A stretch of 64,000 nt of DNA from Candidatus Adamsella avium. Its GTDB lineage: Bacteria > Cyanobacteriota > Vampirovibrionia > Gastranaerophilales > CAJFVJ01. A program made the position numbers and the translations under genes. Shown here one piece after another: positions 47,343-56,271 of this stretch. Position 1 is the stretch's first letter. The number at the start of each line of letters is the position of its first letter. The stretch is from positions 1 through 64,000 of the forward strand of contig CAJFVJ010000002.1 in assembly GCA_904420445.1 (NCBI GenBank). The letters run 5' to 3'. The notes beneath the pieces were generated by a model, which ran no database searches, was not told the origin of the DNA, and saw nothing but the letters and a program-made list of their open reading frames with translations.

Positions 47343-47367
47343 GTGCGGAAAATGAAGGAGCGATATT

Positions 47368-48669
47368 TTGTCAAATGTTATTGTAATCGGTGCTCAGTGG
47401 GGAGATGAAGGAAAGGCAAAGATTACCGACCTGCTCACTGATGAAGCGAGTTTGGTAATCAGATATCAGGGAGGATGCAACGCAGGGCATACTGTTGTTG
47501 TCAAAGATGAAACATTCAAATTCCATCTCATACCATCAGGAATTTTGTACGGTGATAAAATATGTCTGATTGGAAACGGCGTTGTGATATATCCTGATGC
47601 TCTGAAAAAAGAGCTTGATGGTCTTATATCTCGAAATGTCGACACCTCAAAGCTGAAAATCAGCCCGCTTGCACATATTACAATGCCTTATCATATTGAT
47701 ATCGATTCAAGCAGTGAAAAGAACTTGGGGAAAAACAAAATCGGCACAACAAACAAGGGTATCGGTCCTACTTATGTTGATAAATTTGACAGAATAGGCA
47801 TAAGAGTTGAGGACTTGTTTGATGAAGAACAGCTTAGTGCAAAACTCGACAGGGCAATAGCTCTCAAAAATAAACAACTGGAAGGTGTTTACGGCTTAAA
47901 ACCTTATACAAAACAGCAGCTGCTTGATTATTGTGCGAAGGCTGCTGAGATAATCAAACCATATCTGTGCGAGGATGCTGTTTATATGGTGTCTGACTAT
48001 CTGAAAGAAGGTAAAAATATCCTTCTTGAGGGTGCTCAGGGAACTATGCTTGATATTGACTACGGAACGTATCCTTATGTTACAAGTTCAAATCCTATAG
48101 CGGGAGGTGCATGCACAGGAAGCGGCGTTGGACCTGCATTTGTTGATGAAGCTGTCGGCATAAGCAAAGCATATCTGACAAGAGTCGGAGAAGGTCCTTT
48201 CATTACTGAATTGAATGATGAATATGGTAAAAAACTCCTTGAAATCGGACATGAATATGGAGTGACAACAGGAAGACCAAGACGCTGCGGATGGTTTGAT
48301 GCTCTTGTATCAAAATATGCCGTTATGGTAAACGGTTTAACCTCCATGGCTATTACAAAACTCGATGTGTTTGATACTTTTGATGAAATAAAAGTTTGTG
48401 TCGCTTACAAAGACAAGAGAAACGGCAAAGTCTACGATAAATATGTCACAAACATCAATGTTCATAAATATTTGGAACCTGTCTATGAAACATTCCCGGG
48501 GTGGAAAATTTCTACTTCTGATGTGAAGTCGTTTGATAAGCTTCCTGAGAATGCCCGAAACTATATCAAGGCACTTGAAAAACTAATAGGATGCAAAATC
48601 TCCATAGTTTCTGTCGGCCCTGATAGAGCGCAGACAATTGTTTTGAGCAATCCTTTTGAGAAAAAATAA
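47368..48669 (+). CDS. purA: Adenylosuccinate synthetase
   Basis: 433 residues. It joins IMP and aspartate with GTP on the way to AMP. The N terminus VIVIGAQWGDEGKAKITDLL contains the GDEGK P-loop with catalytic Asp and the Lys; NAGHT with the catalytic histidine follows; GTTNKGIGPTYVDK and EGAQGTMLDIDYGTYP are intact, and TTGRPRRCGWFD is in place. The start codon is TTG with AAGGAG seven bases upstream, and a terminator-like hairpin lies directly upstream, so expression may be attenuated. Confidence 0.97.
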   Translation: MSNVIVIGAQWGDEGKAKITDLLTDEASLVIRYQGGCNAGHTVVVKDETFKFHLIPSGILYGDKICLIGNGVVIYPDALKKELDGLISRNVDTSKLKISPLAHITMPYHIDIDSSSEKNLGKNKIGTTNKGIGPTYVDKFDRIGIRVEDLFDEEQLSAKLDRAIALKNKQLEGVYGLKPYTKQQLLDYCAKAAEIIKPYLCEDAVYMVSDYLKEGKNILLEGAQGTMLDIDYGTYPYVTSSNPIAGGACTGSGVGPAFVDEAVGISKAYLTRVGEGPFITELNDEYGKKLLEIGHEYGVTTGRPRRCGWFDALVSKYAVMVNGLTSMAITKLDVFDTFDEIKVCVAYKDKRNGKVYDKYVTNINVHKYLEPVYETFPGWKISTSDVKSFDKLPENARNYIKALEKLIGCKISIVSVGPDRAQTIVLSNPFEKK

Positions 48670-48688
48670 TTTTTTCAAAAAAAAATAC

Positions 48689-48717
48689 TTGACTCTAAAG
48701 TATGCTGTTGGTATCTT
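48689..48717 (+). promoter_or_regulatory. Promoter of tRNA-Lys
   Basis: TTGACT (48689-48694), 17-base spacer, TATCTT (48712-48717). It lies 62 bases before the tRNA, leaving a leader to be trimmed. Confidence 0.55.
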
Positions 48718-48779
48718 ATACATACGGTGAGAGCCGAAATAACAAAATAACATTGAAAATTGAATAATATTTAAAAAAT

Positions 48780-48852
48780 GCGTCTGTAGCTCAGCAGGTA
48801 GAGCACTCCCCTTTTAAGGGATAGGTCGCGCGTTCGAATCGCGCCAGACGCA
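48780..48852 (+). tRNA. tRNA-Lys (TTT)
   Basis: 73 bases. Acceptor arms GCGTCTG (48780-48786) and CAGACGC (48845-48851) pair fully; discriminator A. D arm GCTC/GAGC, anticodon loop CTTTTAA with anticodon TTT (48813-48815), T arm GCGCG/CGCGC around TTCGAAT. The outermost anticodon-stem pair is C-T, a mismatch where E. coli has G-U. CCA is not encoded. Confidence 0.95.
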
Positions 48853-48856
48853 TTTT

Positions 48857-49669
48857 TTATTGCAATTCTTTCATATCTTCGTTGAAATTTGCCCTCAGCT
48901 CGTCTAGGTTTTCGTCAAAATCCTCCTGTGTTGAGTCAAATTCGGACATTTTTTGTTTTAGGTTTTCATATTCTTCTTCGCTCAAAGACTCTTTCAACGC
49001 ACTGTCTATCTCATCCCATTTTTGCGCGGTGTGTTCTCTTGCCATATCAGAAGCCAGTGTGAAGCCAGATATTCCGTATTTATCTTCATAGAGTTCATCA
49101 GCTATGGTGCCCGGTTTATCTTTATTTATGCCATAGTGAGATATTGATGAATCATCTTCGTAAAGAGCATCATAGTTCGCTGATAAATACAATTTATAAA
49201 ACGGATTTATTTGATCCAGAAACTGTGAGAAATAAGAATAGTCACCTGTCTTGAACTTTTCAGGGTCGTCAACATTCGGGTTGTCGATGTCTTCATTCCA
49301 CAATTCATCTTGATTTAAGTTTATCCAGTTTGTATGGGAATAAAAGTCCTGTATGTTATGAACCAAACGTCCGAGGTCGTAGAACGCCTGCTCATAAAGT
49401 TCATCTTCTTCGGCTCCGTCAGCTTTTGCAGCTTCAATAAAGTCTTCAAGAACAACATCCTGCGCATCTTCAAGAAATTCATCGCATTTCTCAAGACTCG
49501 TTTTGTTGAAGTGTTGAGCGCTGAGGTCATAACCGTCTGTTATGCCTTCTTTGTAATCTCTCAGCTCGTCTGAATCAATATTGCCCTTTTCTATATAATT
49601 TACGGCATATCCGTTAAAGCTTGTTCCTAACGCCTCATTTGTGATTGAGGTATGATATTTCCCTATCAA
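48857..49669 (-). CDS. HET-C/zinc phospholipase C-like protein
   Basis: 270 residues. Histidines occur in the order expected of the HET-C/zinc PLC fold: KYHTSITNEA (His6), SAQHFNK (His53), LGRLVHNIQDFYSHTNW (His104, Asp108, His112), SISHYGINKDKPGT. The HNIQDFYSHTNW and H-x-GINKD words are the strongest family marks. No signal peptide is seen; a start at TTG 49669 is used as no other codon fits. The acidic C-terminal tail (~215-270) is a coiled coil. It may hydrolyse phospholipids or act in contact-dependent killing, but neither is shown. Confidence 0.65.
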   Translation of the reverse strand: MIGKYHTSITNEALGTSFNGYAVNYIEKGNIDSDELRDYKEGITDGYDLSAQHFNKTSLEKCDEFLEDAQDVVLEDFIEAAKADGAEEDELYEQAFYDLGRLVHNIQDFYSHTNWINLNQDELWNEDIDNPNVDDPEKFKTGDYSYFSQFLDQINPFYKLYLSANYDALYEDDSSISHYGINKDKPGTIADELYEDKYGISGFTLASDMAREHTAQKWDEIDSALKESLSEEEYENLKQKMSEFDSTQEDFDENLDELRANFNEDMKELQ

Positions 49670-49766
49670 AATTTTTGTCCTCTTATCCCTCTTTTATATA
49701 TTTATAAAAACATTTTTGCGGTAAAAATTGCCTAATAATTCTATTTTTAGTCTAAAATTTGATTTA

Positions 49767-51575
49767 TTATGCATAAATATTATTTGAATTTTGTATACCG
49801 GTAATTAAAGACAAAACCAAATCAGCACTCATCATTCTTGATTGCATCATAAGTGTAGTAGCTGATTGTTGAAGTATTTGATTTTTTACTAAATTTGAAG
49901 TTTCTTCAGCAATATCTGCATCTTGTATTGTTGATTGTGCAGATGAAAGGTTCTCTATTCGTATTAAATGGCTTTTTTGAACTGATTCAAGTCTGTTTAT
50001 ATTTCCGCCTATATTTGCTAGTTGAGTTATAACATTGTTTATCATTTCATCTATTGTATCAATATTATTTCGAGAACTGTTTGCTGTTGAAAAATCAGGC
50101 TCAAAATCAAGCAGACTGAAACTTATTTCTATACTTATTACTGAATTCTCATCAGATTTTGTTCCTATCTGCAAATCGCAGACAAACGGTTCTGGCGGCG
50201 TTATGTCAACTACGTTATTATATGTTGTATTTTCTCCTCTGTTAATCATTGTATTTCGATCGCCGCTTCCTCCGTCTATTCTGTTATTTGTTCCAGAGTT
50301 AATTAAAAATCTGTCTTTTCCTTTACCACCGTTTATTGTGTTATTATCTCCGGTTATTTCAAAATTGGTGGCACCACTTCCCACATTATTATAAGAATTT
50401 TGATTACCGTTTATAGTAACTTTATTTGTTGTATTGTAAGCTGTAATTATATTATTATAAGACCCGATTATTTCTATTTTATCGCTATTACCATCAAGAA
50501 TAAAAATATTACTATCCCCGTAAGAGGAAATAGAATAGTCGCCTTTATTATTCATTATAAGATTAGAGTTCCCAAAAATTATTATATCTGTTTTTTTAGT
50601 ATCGGGATAGGTTTCCAGCCGATTGCCGGAACCGTTGATTGTAACTTTATTATTAACTCCAGTTGTAAAAACTGAGCAATTATCAGCATTTACGGTTATT
50701 TCATTATGACCGGAATATGTATAAACAGAAATATGATTACTTCCTGACAATATTGTAATATTATCCGCAAGATTGCTTCCATTTATTTTTATTTGGCTTC
50801 CTTTTATAGCAATATTGTTATCTTGGTTATCGGCAGATGTAATAGTTATATTAGAACCTTCTACAGTTAATAGCTTTGTATCTGCACTGTAAGAGTAAGA
50901 TATTGTGGAAGATGACTCGGAATCATTTATTACCGTATAGTGTTTGCCATCAAGGGTGAGAGTTTTTGTTTCATCTTTACTGGAAAAAATTATAGTTCCA
51001 CTTCTGCTAGAATTTGTTGATGATGTCGTTTGAATTGATGATAAATTATTTGTTTGTTTTGTTTCCGGAACATGTTTGATATTTGTTATTTTTTTATTGT
51101 AATTTGATATATAAGGGGATGATTGTATTGTAGCGGTTTGTGTATTTTTACTTACAGATTTTTCAAACAAATTTACTCCATTAAAATTAGTTGATTTTGT
51201 TATTTGTTCAATTTGATCAACAAGCAGTTCTGCTTCTTGCTGCATTGCATTCCTTGAGCCTTCTCCCCATAAATTAGAAGACGCTTGTACTGATAAATAT
51301 TTAATACGTTGTAAAATATCAAGAATATTTTTAAGTCCCCCTTCTGCCGTTTGCAAAAGAGCTATTCCATCTTTTGTATTTTGCTGTACTTTACCTAGAG
51401 AGCTGATATTTGAAGATAATTTTTCTGACAAACTTAATCCAGCTGCATCATCCTCACAGGTATTAATTTTTAGTCCGCTTGATAGTCGTTGCATACTAAG
51501 GGAGAGCTTTTTTGTTGATTGATTTAAAGCCCTTTGCATTATAATATTAGATGTTAAAGTATCTATACTTAACAT
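49767..51575 (-). CDS. Flagellin with predicted beta-solenoid insert
   Basis: 602 residues. The N-terminal ~145 residues match flagellin D0/D1 (LNQSTKKLSLSMQRLSSGLKIN, DDAAGLSLSEKLSSN, GIALLQTAEGGLKNI), and the last ~85 match the C-terminal D1/D0 (SAQSTIQDADIAEETSNLVK, ATTLMMQS). Between them ~330 residues carry many short Asn/Gly/Ile units (GSNNIT, NGNQNS, GDNNTING, GGKGKDRFLIN), pointing to a parallel beta-solenoid with RTX-like turns. No other flagellar gene is near, so it is an orphan. It is AT-richer than its neighbours. The insert would be surface-exposed on the filament. Confidence 0.85.
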   Translation of the reverse strand: MLSIDTLTSNIIMQRALNQSTKKLSLSMQRLSSGLKINTCEDDAAGLSLSEKLSSNISSLGKVQQNTKDGIALLQTAEGGLKNILDILQRIKYLSVQASSNLWGEGSRNAMQQEAELLVDQIEQITKSTNFNGVNLFEKSVSKNTQTATIQSSPYISNYNKKITNIKHVPETKQTNNLSSIQTTSSTNSSRSGTIIFSSKDETKTLTLDGKHYTVINDSESSSTISYSYSADTKLLTVEGSNITITSADNQDNNIAIKGSQIKINGSNLADNITILSGSNHISVYTYSGHNEITVNADNCSVFTTGVNNKVTINGSGNRLETYPDTKKTDIIIFGNSNLIMNNKGDYSISSYGDSNIFILDGNSDKIEIIGSYNNIITAYNTTNKVTINGNQNSYNNVGSGATNFEITGDNNTINGGKGKDRFLINSGTNNRIDGGSGDRNTMINRGENTTYNNVVDITPPEPFVCDLQIGTKSDENSVISIEISFSLLDFEPDFSTANSSRNNIDTIDEMINNVITQLANIGGNINRLESVQKSHLIRIENLSSAQSTIQDADIAEETSNLVKNQILQQSATTLMMQSRMMSADLVLSLITGIQNSNNIYA

Positions 51576-51688
51576 ATACCTTTTAAATTCTGATAATACT
51601 ATTTCCCTTATATATTTTTATTATAAAAAAATGTAATAATATTTTTAATACAACTAAAGTTTTTTTTTAGTAATACTTTAGTTATATG

Positions 51689-52417
51689 TTATGGACAGCA
51701 TTGTTTTTTCAGGCATAAATTATCGCATAAGATGAGCGTGACAACTTCGCCCGCTTTGGCATGGTATTTCAACCCCGGGGTTACAAGTCCCGTAATAAGC
51801 CCGATGCTTGTTCCTATTGGAATACCTATTGCATAAGCTACCCCAAGACGAAGAGGATGCGGGATAAATGCAAAACCTGTTGCCGCTCCTGCGCCGACAA
51901 CCCCAAGTCCGAGGGTATAAGCGCTGAGTTTACCTGCTGTCATCCAGGGACCTTCTTTGAGTGCTCCGTCTTCAGTGAACGGCTTTCCTGACATAACAAC
52001 AGCACTCCCATCAGGCAATATAAGACACTCAAACTTTAGAAAAACTCTTGCGTTTTTATTTGGAATTCTTTGTTTTTCTATCTTCAAAACGGTTGCGACA
52101 ACTCTCGAACCTGATGGAATGAGAAGAGTTCCCTCCTGTGTGTAAATGCTTTCTGGCACGCTAAAATTAACTCTATCTCCTGCTTTTGCGCATTCTGACC
52201 AGAATTTGCATTCAAATGCAACTTTGAAGATATTTCCTTTGCATATGATATTTCTCAGGTTTGTTATGATAACCTCATCAGATAGCGCACCATCTTCACA
52301 GAACATATGCTCGGTTCTTAAAACCCGTTCTTCATCAAGGCAGCTTTCTGCAGAAGCATTGAGGTTAAAAAATATAAGAGAAAATAAAATAAACAGTCCT
52401 AATCTTTTCATATCCAT
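51689..52417 (-). CDS. Hypothetical exported protein with beta-domain
   Basis: 242 residues from the ATG at 52417; an earlier ATG at 52447 lacks a Shine-Dalgarno sequence, and this one is not strong either. A signal peptide (LGLFILFSLIFFNLNASA) precedes a beta-rich domain: NFSVPESIYTQEGTLLIPSGSRV and VFLKFECLILPDGSAVVMSG, which faintly recalls TrbI/VirB10-like or CsgG-like folds but is unassigned. A Gly/Ala-rich hydrophobic segment (~160-210) suggests a membrane hairpin. Cysteine pairs at both ends may form disulfides. No partner gene indicates its role. Confidence 0.6.
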   Translation of the reverse strand: MDMKRLGLFILFSLIFFNLNASAESCLDEERVLRTEHMFCEDGALSDEVIITNLRNIICKGNIFKVAFECKFWSECAKAGDRVNFSVPESIYTQEGTLLIPSGSRVVATVLKIEKQRIPNKNARVFLKFECLILPDGSAVVMSGKPFTEDGALKEGPWMTAGKLSAYTLGLGVVGAGAATGFAFIPHPLRLGVAYAIGIPIGTSIGLITGLVTPGLKYHAKAGEVVTLILCDNLCLKKQCCP

Positions 52418-52477
52418 AATATGTAAAATTTTTGCAAATTTTGCCATTGCCGATGAGGATTAGTTCTGATTGGCTGT

Positions 52478-52819
52478 TTATTTTTTATCTCCGATCTGGT
52501 TTACTGCAACGCCTAGGATTGACAGGACAATTGATCCGAGCAGTGCACTCCAAAAACCGTCAACGGCAAATCCCGGGGTTATATGACCCGCTAATAAAAG
52601 CAGCAGAGCATTAATCACAAATCCGAACAGTCCGAGAGTGAGGATGTTGATAGGCAGTGAGATAAGGAATATAAGAGGTTTTATGAAAACGTTTATAATC
52701 CCGAGAATTACGCATACCCACAATGCGCTCCAAAAACCGTCAACGCTGATACCCGGGATTAACCATGCGGTGAACATCACTGCCAGTGCAAATAAAATCC
52801 ATCTAAGAATCCAAAACAT
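52478..52819 (-). CDS. Phage-holin-4/YvlD-like membrane protein
   Basis: 113 residues from the ATG at 52819, which has AAAGGAGG upstream; the ORF runs 14 codons further up without a Shine-Dalgarno sequence. Four membrane helices in two similar halves, each ending PGI/PGF-x-VDGFWSAL. The PGISVDGFWSALW and PINILTLGLFGFVINA words are the hallmark of the family once called phage holin 4 (YvlD). It is a small inner-membrane protein, usually chromosomal, linked to envelope stress in Bacillus; no phage genes surround it. Confidence 0.85.
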   Translation of the reverse strand: MFWILRWILFALAVMFTAWLIPGISVDGFWSALWVCVILGIINVFIKPLIFLISLPINILTLGLFGFVINALLLLLAGHITPGFAVDGFWSALLGSIVLSILGVAVNQIGDKK

Positions 52820-52955
52820 AATTAAACCTCCTTTTTTAGTCATTATAAAACATAATGCCATATGAATGCATCATCAAAAAAGTTAACCTACTTGAAGATA
52901 ATTGTATAAATATTTTTTAGTACCTGATTTTTTCTCGTGATAAAATAATCTCACT

Positions 52956-53747
52956 ATGGACAATAAATATCTGATAGCTATAATTCTTACTTTGATGGCA
53001 GGCATGTCGACTGTCCTCGGCGGTTTTTTGACTTTTTTTGTAAGACGGGATAATATGAAAGCGCTGTCTATAGGTTTGGGATTTTCTGCCGGCGTAATGA
53101 TTTATGTCAGTTTGACGGCGATTATGCTTGATGCCCAGCAGATGCTTGGAATGTCTTTTTCTGCTCATACATCATCTGTCATAAGCTTTTTTGCCTTTTT
53201 TGCAGGCATTGCGATTGCAACGCTTATAGACTATTTTATTCCTGATCATATCGAAACGGATTTGTTTTCTTCTCCTGCCGAATGTGACCATAAAATACAC
53301 AAAATAAAAAGAGCGGGATTGATTACCGCAGTAGCTGTCGCCGTACACAATTTTCCCGAAGGAATGGCGACGTTTCTTGTATCGAGTCAGGATGTAACCC
53401 TTGGTATTCCTGTCGCTATAGCGATAGCTATTCATAATATCCCAGAAGGAATAGCAATTGCACTGCCTATTTTTCATGCAAGCGGGCAGAAAAGGCAGGC
53501 AATATTTTATTCGTTCTTATCAGGTATATCAGAGCCGGTAGGCGGTGTTCTCGGTTTTATTCTTTTGAAGACCATTATGCCTCCTAGCATGGTCGGAGCA
53601 ATGTTTGCGGCTGTCGCCGGGATTATGGTTTATATCTCATTTGATACCCTTTTGCCTCTGGCAAGAGAGTACGGCGAAAACCATCATGTAATCATAGGCA
53701 TTCTTACGGGAATGTTTATGATAGGGTTGAGTCTTATTCTTTTATAA
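52956..53747 (+). CDS. zupT: ZIP-family zinc transporter
   Basis: 263 residues, eight membrane helices. ZupT imports Zn2+ and other divalent metals. The binding-site helices carry AVHNFPEG and AIHNIPEGIAIALP, with His-x2-Pro-Glu-Gly motifs, and SGISEPVGG closes the site. The variable loop between helices 3 and 4 holds ECDHKIHK. No Shine-Dalgarno sequence precedes the ATG, but TG-A-TAAAAT lies nine bases upstream, so it may be leaderless. Confidence 0.93.
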   Translation: MDNKYLIAIILTLMAGMSTVLGGFLTFFVRRDNMKALSIGLGFSAGVMIYVSLTAIMLDAQQMLGMSFSAHTSSVISFFAFFAGIAIATLIDYFIPDHIETDLFSSPAECDHKIHKIKRAGLITAVAVAVHNFPEGMATFLVSSQDVTLGIPVAIAIAIHNIPEGIAIALPIFHASGQKRQAIFYSFLSGISEPVGGVLGFILLKTIMPPSMVGAMFAAVAGIMVYISFDTLLPLAREYGENHHVIIGILTGMFMIGLSLILL

Positions 53748-53913
53748 GTTTTTGTTCAAAAAATCACGATTAACGGGTGAGTTTTGTTACGATTAAACTT
53801 CTAAAAGTCACGTCTGTATTGCTTTTTCACGAAAAAATTTAATTAAATCTTTACATTTTTTTGATTATTTGATGTTAAAATTTTATTGTAATGGTTAACT
53901 GAAGGGTAAGAAT

Positions 53914-55386
53914 ATGCAAAATCCGAATAATACAACAGAACTGAAGAAGGAAATACTCGTCAGGCTGATAAAAGCTTTTTACAGCGATGACTTTGCAAAA
54001 ACAGCGGATAAAATCCCGTTTGATATGCGTCCGAAAAATGCTGAAATTCCTTATAGATGCTGTATATATAAAGAAAGAGCTATCTTAAGACAAAGAGTAA
54101 TTGCTTCATTAGGGCACAATGTCGAGAGCGATGATGAGATGAAACCTCTTTATAACTACGCTCAAGAGGCTATGCAACGTGAAAATTTGGAAGAAGATAT
54201 TCTCACGGTAATAGATACTGCATGTCATGGATGTGTCCCGAACAGAATATATGTTACGGATTTGTGCCAGAACTGTGTTGCAAAACCATGTATCAATAGC
54301 TGCCATTTCAATGCAATCAGCTCTATAAACGGAAAATCAGTTATTGACGGTAATAAGTGCAAGGGATGTATGAAGTGTATGCAGGCATGTCCTTACAATG
54401 CCATTGCAAAGATTATTGTTCCCTGCGAAAACAGCTGTCCGACAAAAGCTATCCACAAAAACGAACATGGACATGCCGAAATAGACTTTTCGAAATGTAT
54501 CGGATGCGGTGCTTGTGTGGCAACATGCCCGTTCGGTGCCGTACATGAAAAAAGTCAGGTTATAGATGTTTTGCGCAAAATCAAGGAAGGCAAAAAACTT
54601 GTTGCAATGCTAGCGCCATCAGTTGTCGGTCAAATACCGTTCAGCATAAATAAAATAGCGCAGGCATTGATAGATATAGGCTTTTATAAGGTTATTGAAG
54701 TAGCCAGAGGCGCTGATATTACTGCTGTAAATGAAGCAAAGGACTTCAAAGAAAGAATGGAAAAAGGCGATAAGTTTATGACAACGTCTTGTTGTGCTTC
54801 TTATAAAGAACTTGTCAGAAACCATGTTCCTGAGCTTGCGCCTTTTGTGTCTGCCACTTTGACTCCGATGGCTTATACGGCAGAGATAGCAAAAAAAGAA
54901 GTTCCTGATTGTTTGAGCGTGTTTATCGGACCTTGCGTAGCCAAGAGAAAAGAAGGACAGTTTGATAAGAACGTTGACTTTGTTATGAGTTTTGAAGAGA
55001 TGGATGATATATTTACAGCTCTCGAACTTGATTTATCAAAATGCAAGGATTATGAGTTTGATGTCGCTGCGTCAAAAGAAGGGCGCAATTTTGCCATAAC
55101 AGGCGGTGTCGCAAACTCGGTCAAGGTTGCAAGTGATGATGATGACGCTGTAAAAATCAGTCCGGTTCTTATTAACGGTCTTGATGTCAAGTCAATCAGA
55201 GAGCTTAAATCATGGGCAAAGAACGGAGAGTGCCCCGAGGGTAATCTCGTTGAAGTTATGACCTGTGAGGGCGGTTGTGTCGGCGGTTCTTCATGCGTCA
55301 GCAATAAACGCACCGCAACAAAATGCATACAGCAATATGCCGCTGAGGGAAAATCTCTAAAAGATACTCCCGTTAAAATAGATTAA
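53914..55386 (+). CDS. Monomeric [FeFe]-hydrogenase (group B-like)
   Basis: 490 residues. An N-terminal helical region precedes two 4Fe-4S ferredoxin units (Cys149-Cys159 and Cys195-Cys205 regions) and extra cysteine pairs. The H-cluster motifs are L1 TSCCASY (291-297), L2 GPCVAKRKE (339-347) and L3 MTCEGGCVGG with Cys451 and Cys455. All four cluster cysteines and the proton-shuttle Cys are present. The TSCCASY and GPCVAK words, instead of TSCCPxW and MPCxxK, resemble group B (CpIII-like) enzymes. It probably disposes of electrons from ferredoxin as H2. HydE is encoded at 20625. Confidence 0.9.
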   Translation: MQNPNNTTELKKEILVRLIKAFYSDDFAKTADKIPFDMRPKNAEIPYRCCIYKERAILRQRVIASLGHNVESDDEMKPLYNYAQEAMQRENLEEDILTVIDTACHGCVPNRIYVTDLCQNCVAKPCINSCHFNAISSINGKSVIDGNKCKGCMKCMQACPYNAIAKIIVPCENSCPTKAIHKNEHGHAEIDFSKCIGCGACVATCPFGAVHEKSQVIDVLRKIKEGKKLVAMLAPSVVGQIPFSINKIAQALIDIGFYKVIEVARGADITAVNEAKDFKERMEKGDKFMTTSCCASYKELVRNHVPELAPFVSATLTPMAYTAEIAKKEVPDCLSVFIGPCVAKRKEGQFDKNVDFVMSFEEMDDIFTALELDLSKCKDYEFDVAASKEGRNFAITGGVANSVKVASDDDDAVKISPVLINGLDVKSIRELKSWAKNGECPEGNLVEVMTCEGGCVGGSSCVSNKRTATKCIQQYAAEGKSLKDTPVKID

Positions 55387-55461
55387 TTTTTTATCGCAAT
55401 TTAGAGCAATTTTTTATAATCACAAACCTTTTATATCAGATATGGTATGAAAGGTTTTTTT

Positions 55462-56190
55462 ATGGCAGGTATTTCTTTCGGGTCATTGAAACAAAATTTG
55501 GAAGCAGGAAGGCGGGAACTTGCGAAATTCAAAAGGATTCTTCCTTATGCTCCATCTTCAACACGCATACAGACACAGATTATCCGGCATGAAAATTCTC
55601 CGAGATTTCAAACGATTATTCCCCGTTTGGATAAATTGAGCGAAAAATATGACAGACTTGAGGATAATTTTTGTCTCAGCAGCTCATGGGATAGTTCTGC
55701 TGATGTGATAAGAGATATAAAAAACAATAAGGTTGGAAACTGCGGTGCAATGAACGATGCTATGGAGTTGATGATGCTTGAAGACGGTCTTGACGCACAT
55801 GCAATTTCTCTTGCAATTACAAACAAAAGCGACGGAGGTTTGAAGGAACGTGTCGGAGATCATCTCTTTGCTGTCTTGGGACTCCGTGAAGATGCTGATT
55901 TCTCTGATATAAAAACCTGGGGTAACAGTGCGGTAATTGTTGATGCTTGGTCAAACACCGTTATGGCTGCGAGAGAAGGAATGGATTATATAAAAAAATT
56001 ACTCGGATTTGACCCTGCTCTTCATAATATCAAATATGAACATTCGCTGAGTGAATCTGAACGTGCTGTGAACAGGCATTTTGATAAAGAGTTTCTAAAA
56101 ACGTTTTTTGAAATGAGCAATCCTGATTATAAACTGCCTGATGATTTTGATTTTGAAAAGTGGATTGGCGATATGCAAAAAAATAAATAA
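55462..56190 (+). CDS. Papain/transglutaminase-like protein, putative cysteine peptidase or deamidase
   Basis: 242 residues from the ATG at 55462, seven bases after AAAGG; an in-frame ATG at 55447 is less likely. The order Cys94 (VGNCGAMNDAME), His134 (VGDHLFAVLG) and Asp161 (AVIVDAWSNTV) forms a Cys-His-Asp triad of the papain/transglutaminase-like type, with N-x-C-G before the helix and D-x-W after the strand, as seen in several bacterial toxins and effectors. No export signal; the opening MAGISFGSL has no transmembrane character. A target is unknown. It lies alone downstream of the hydrogenase. Confidence 0.7.
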   Translation: MAGISFGSLKQNLEAGRRELAKFKRILPYAPSSTRIQTQIIRHENSPRFQTIIPRLDKLSEKYDRLEDNFCLSSSWDSSADVIRDIKNNKVGNCGAMNDAMELMMLEDGLDAHAISLAITNKSDGGLKERVGDHLFAVLGLREDADFSDIKTWGNSAVIVDAWSNTVMAAREGMDYIKKLLGFDPALHNIKYEHSLSESERAVNRHFDKEFLKTFFEMSNPDYKLPDDFDFEKWIGDMQKNK

Positions 56191-56271
56191 ATTTTTGCCT
56201 TCTGAAGGATTTTAAAATTTTGGGGAATAATGCTATTATAAAATAGGCATAAATTTGTTAAGGATAAGAGT

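Noticed and set aside
51652-51683. Terminator upstream of flagellin (AACTAAAG/CTTTAGTT)
   Set aside because: Stem of eight with a T9-containing loop and no U-run after it; too weak to call, although it lies after the 51689-52417 gene.
52478-52819. Prophage holin
   Set aside because: The family name is historical; no phage genes lie around it, and the YvlD-like protein is a usual chromosomal gene.
53757-53913. FNR or Rex operator before the hydrogenase
   Set aside because: TTGATTATTTGATG looks FNR-like but is a direct, not inverted, half-site; no Rex palindrome.
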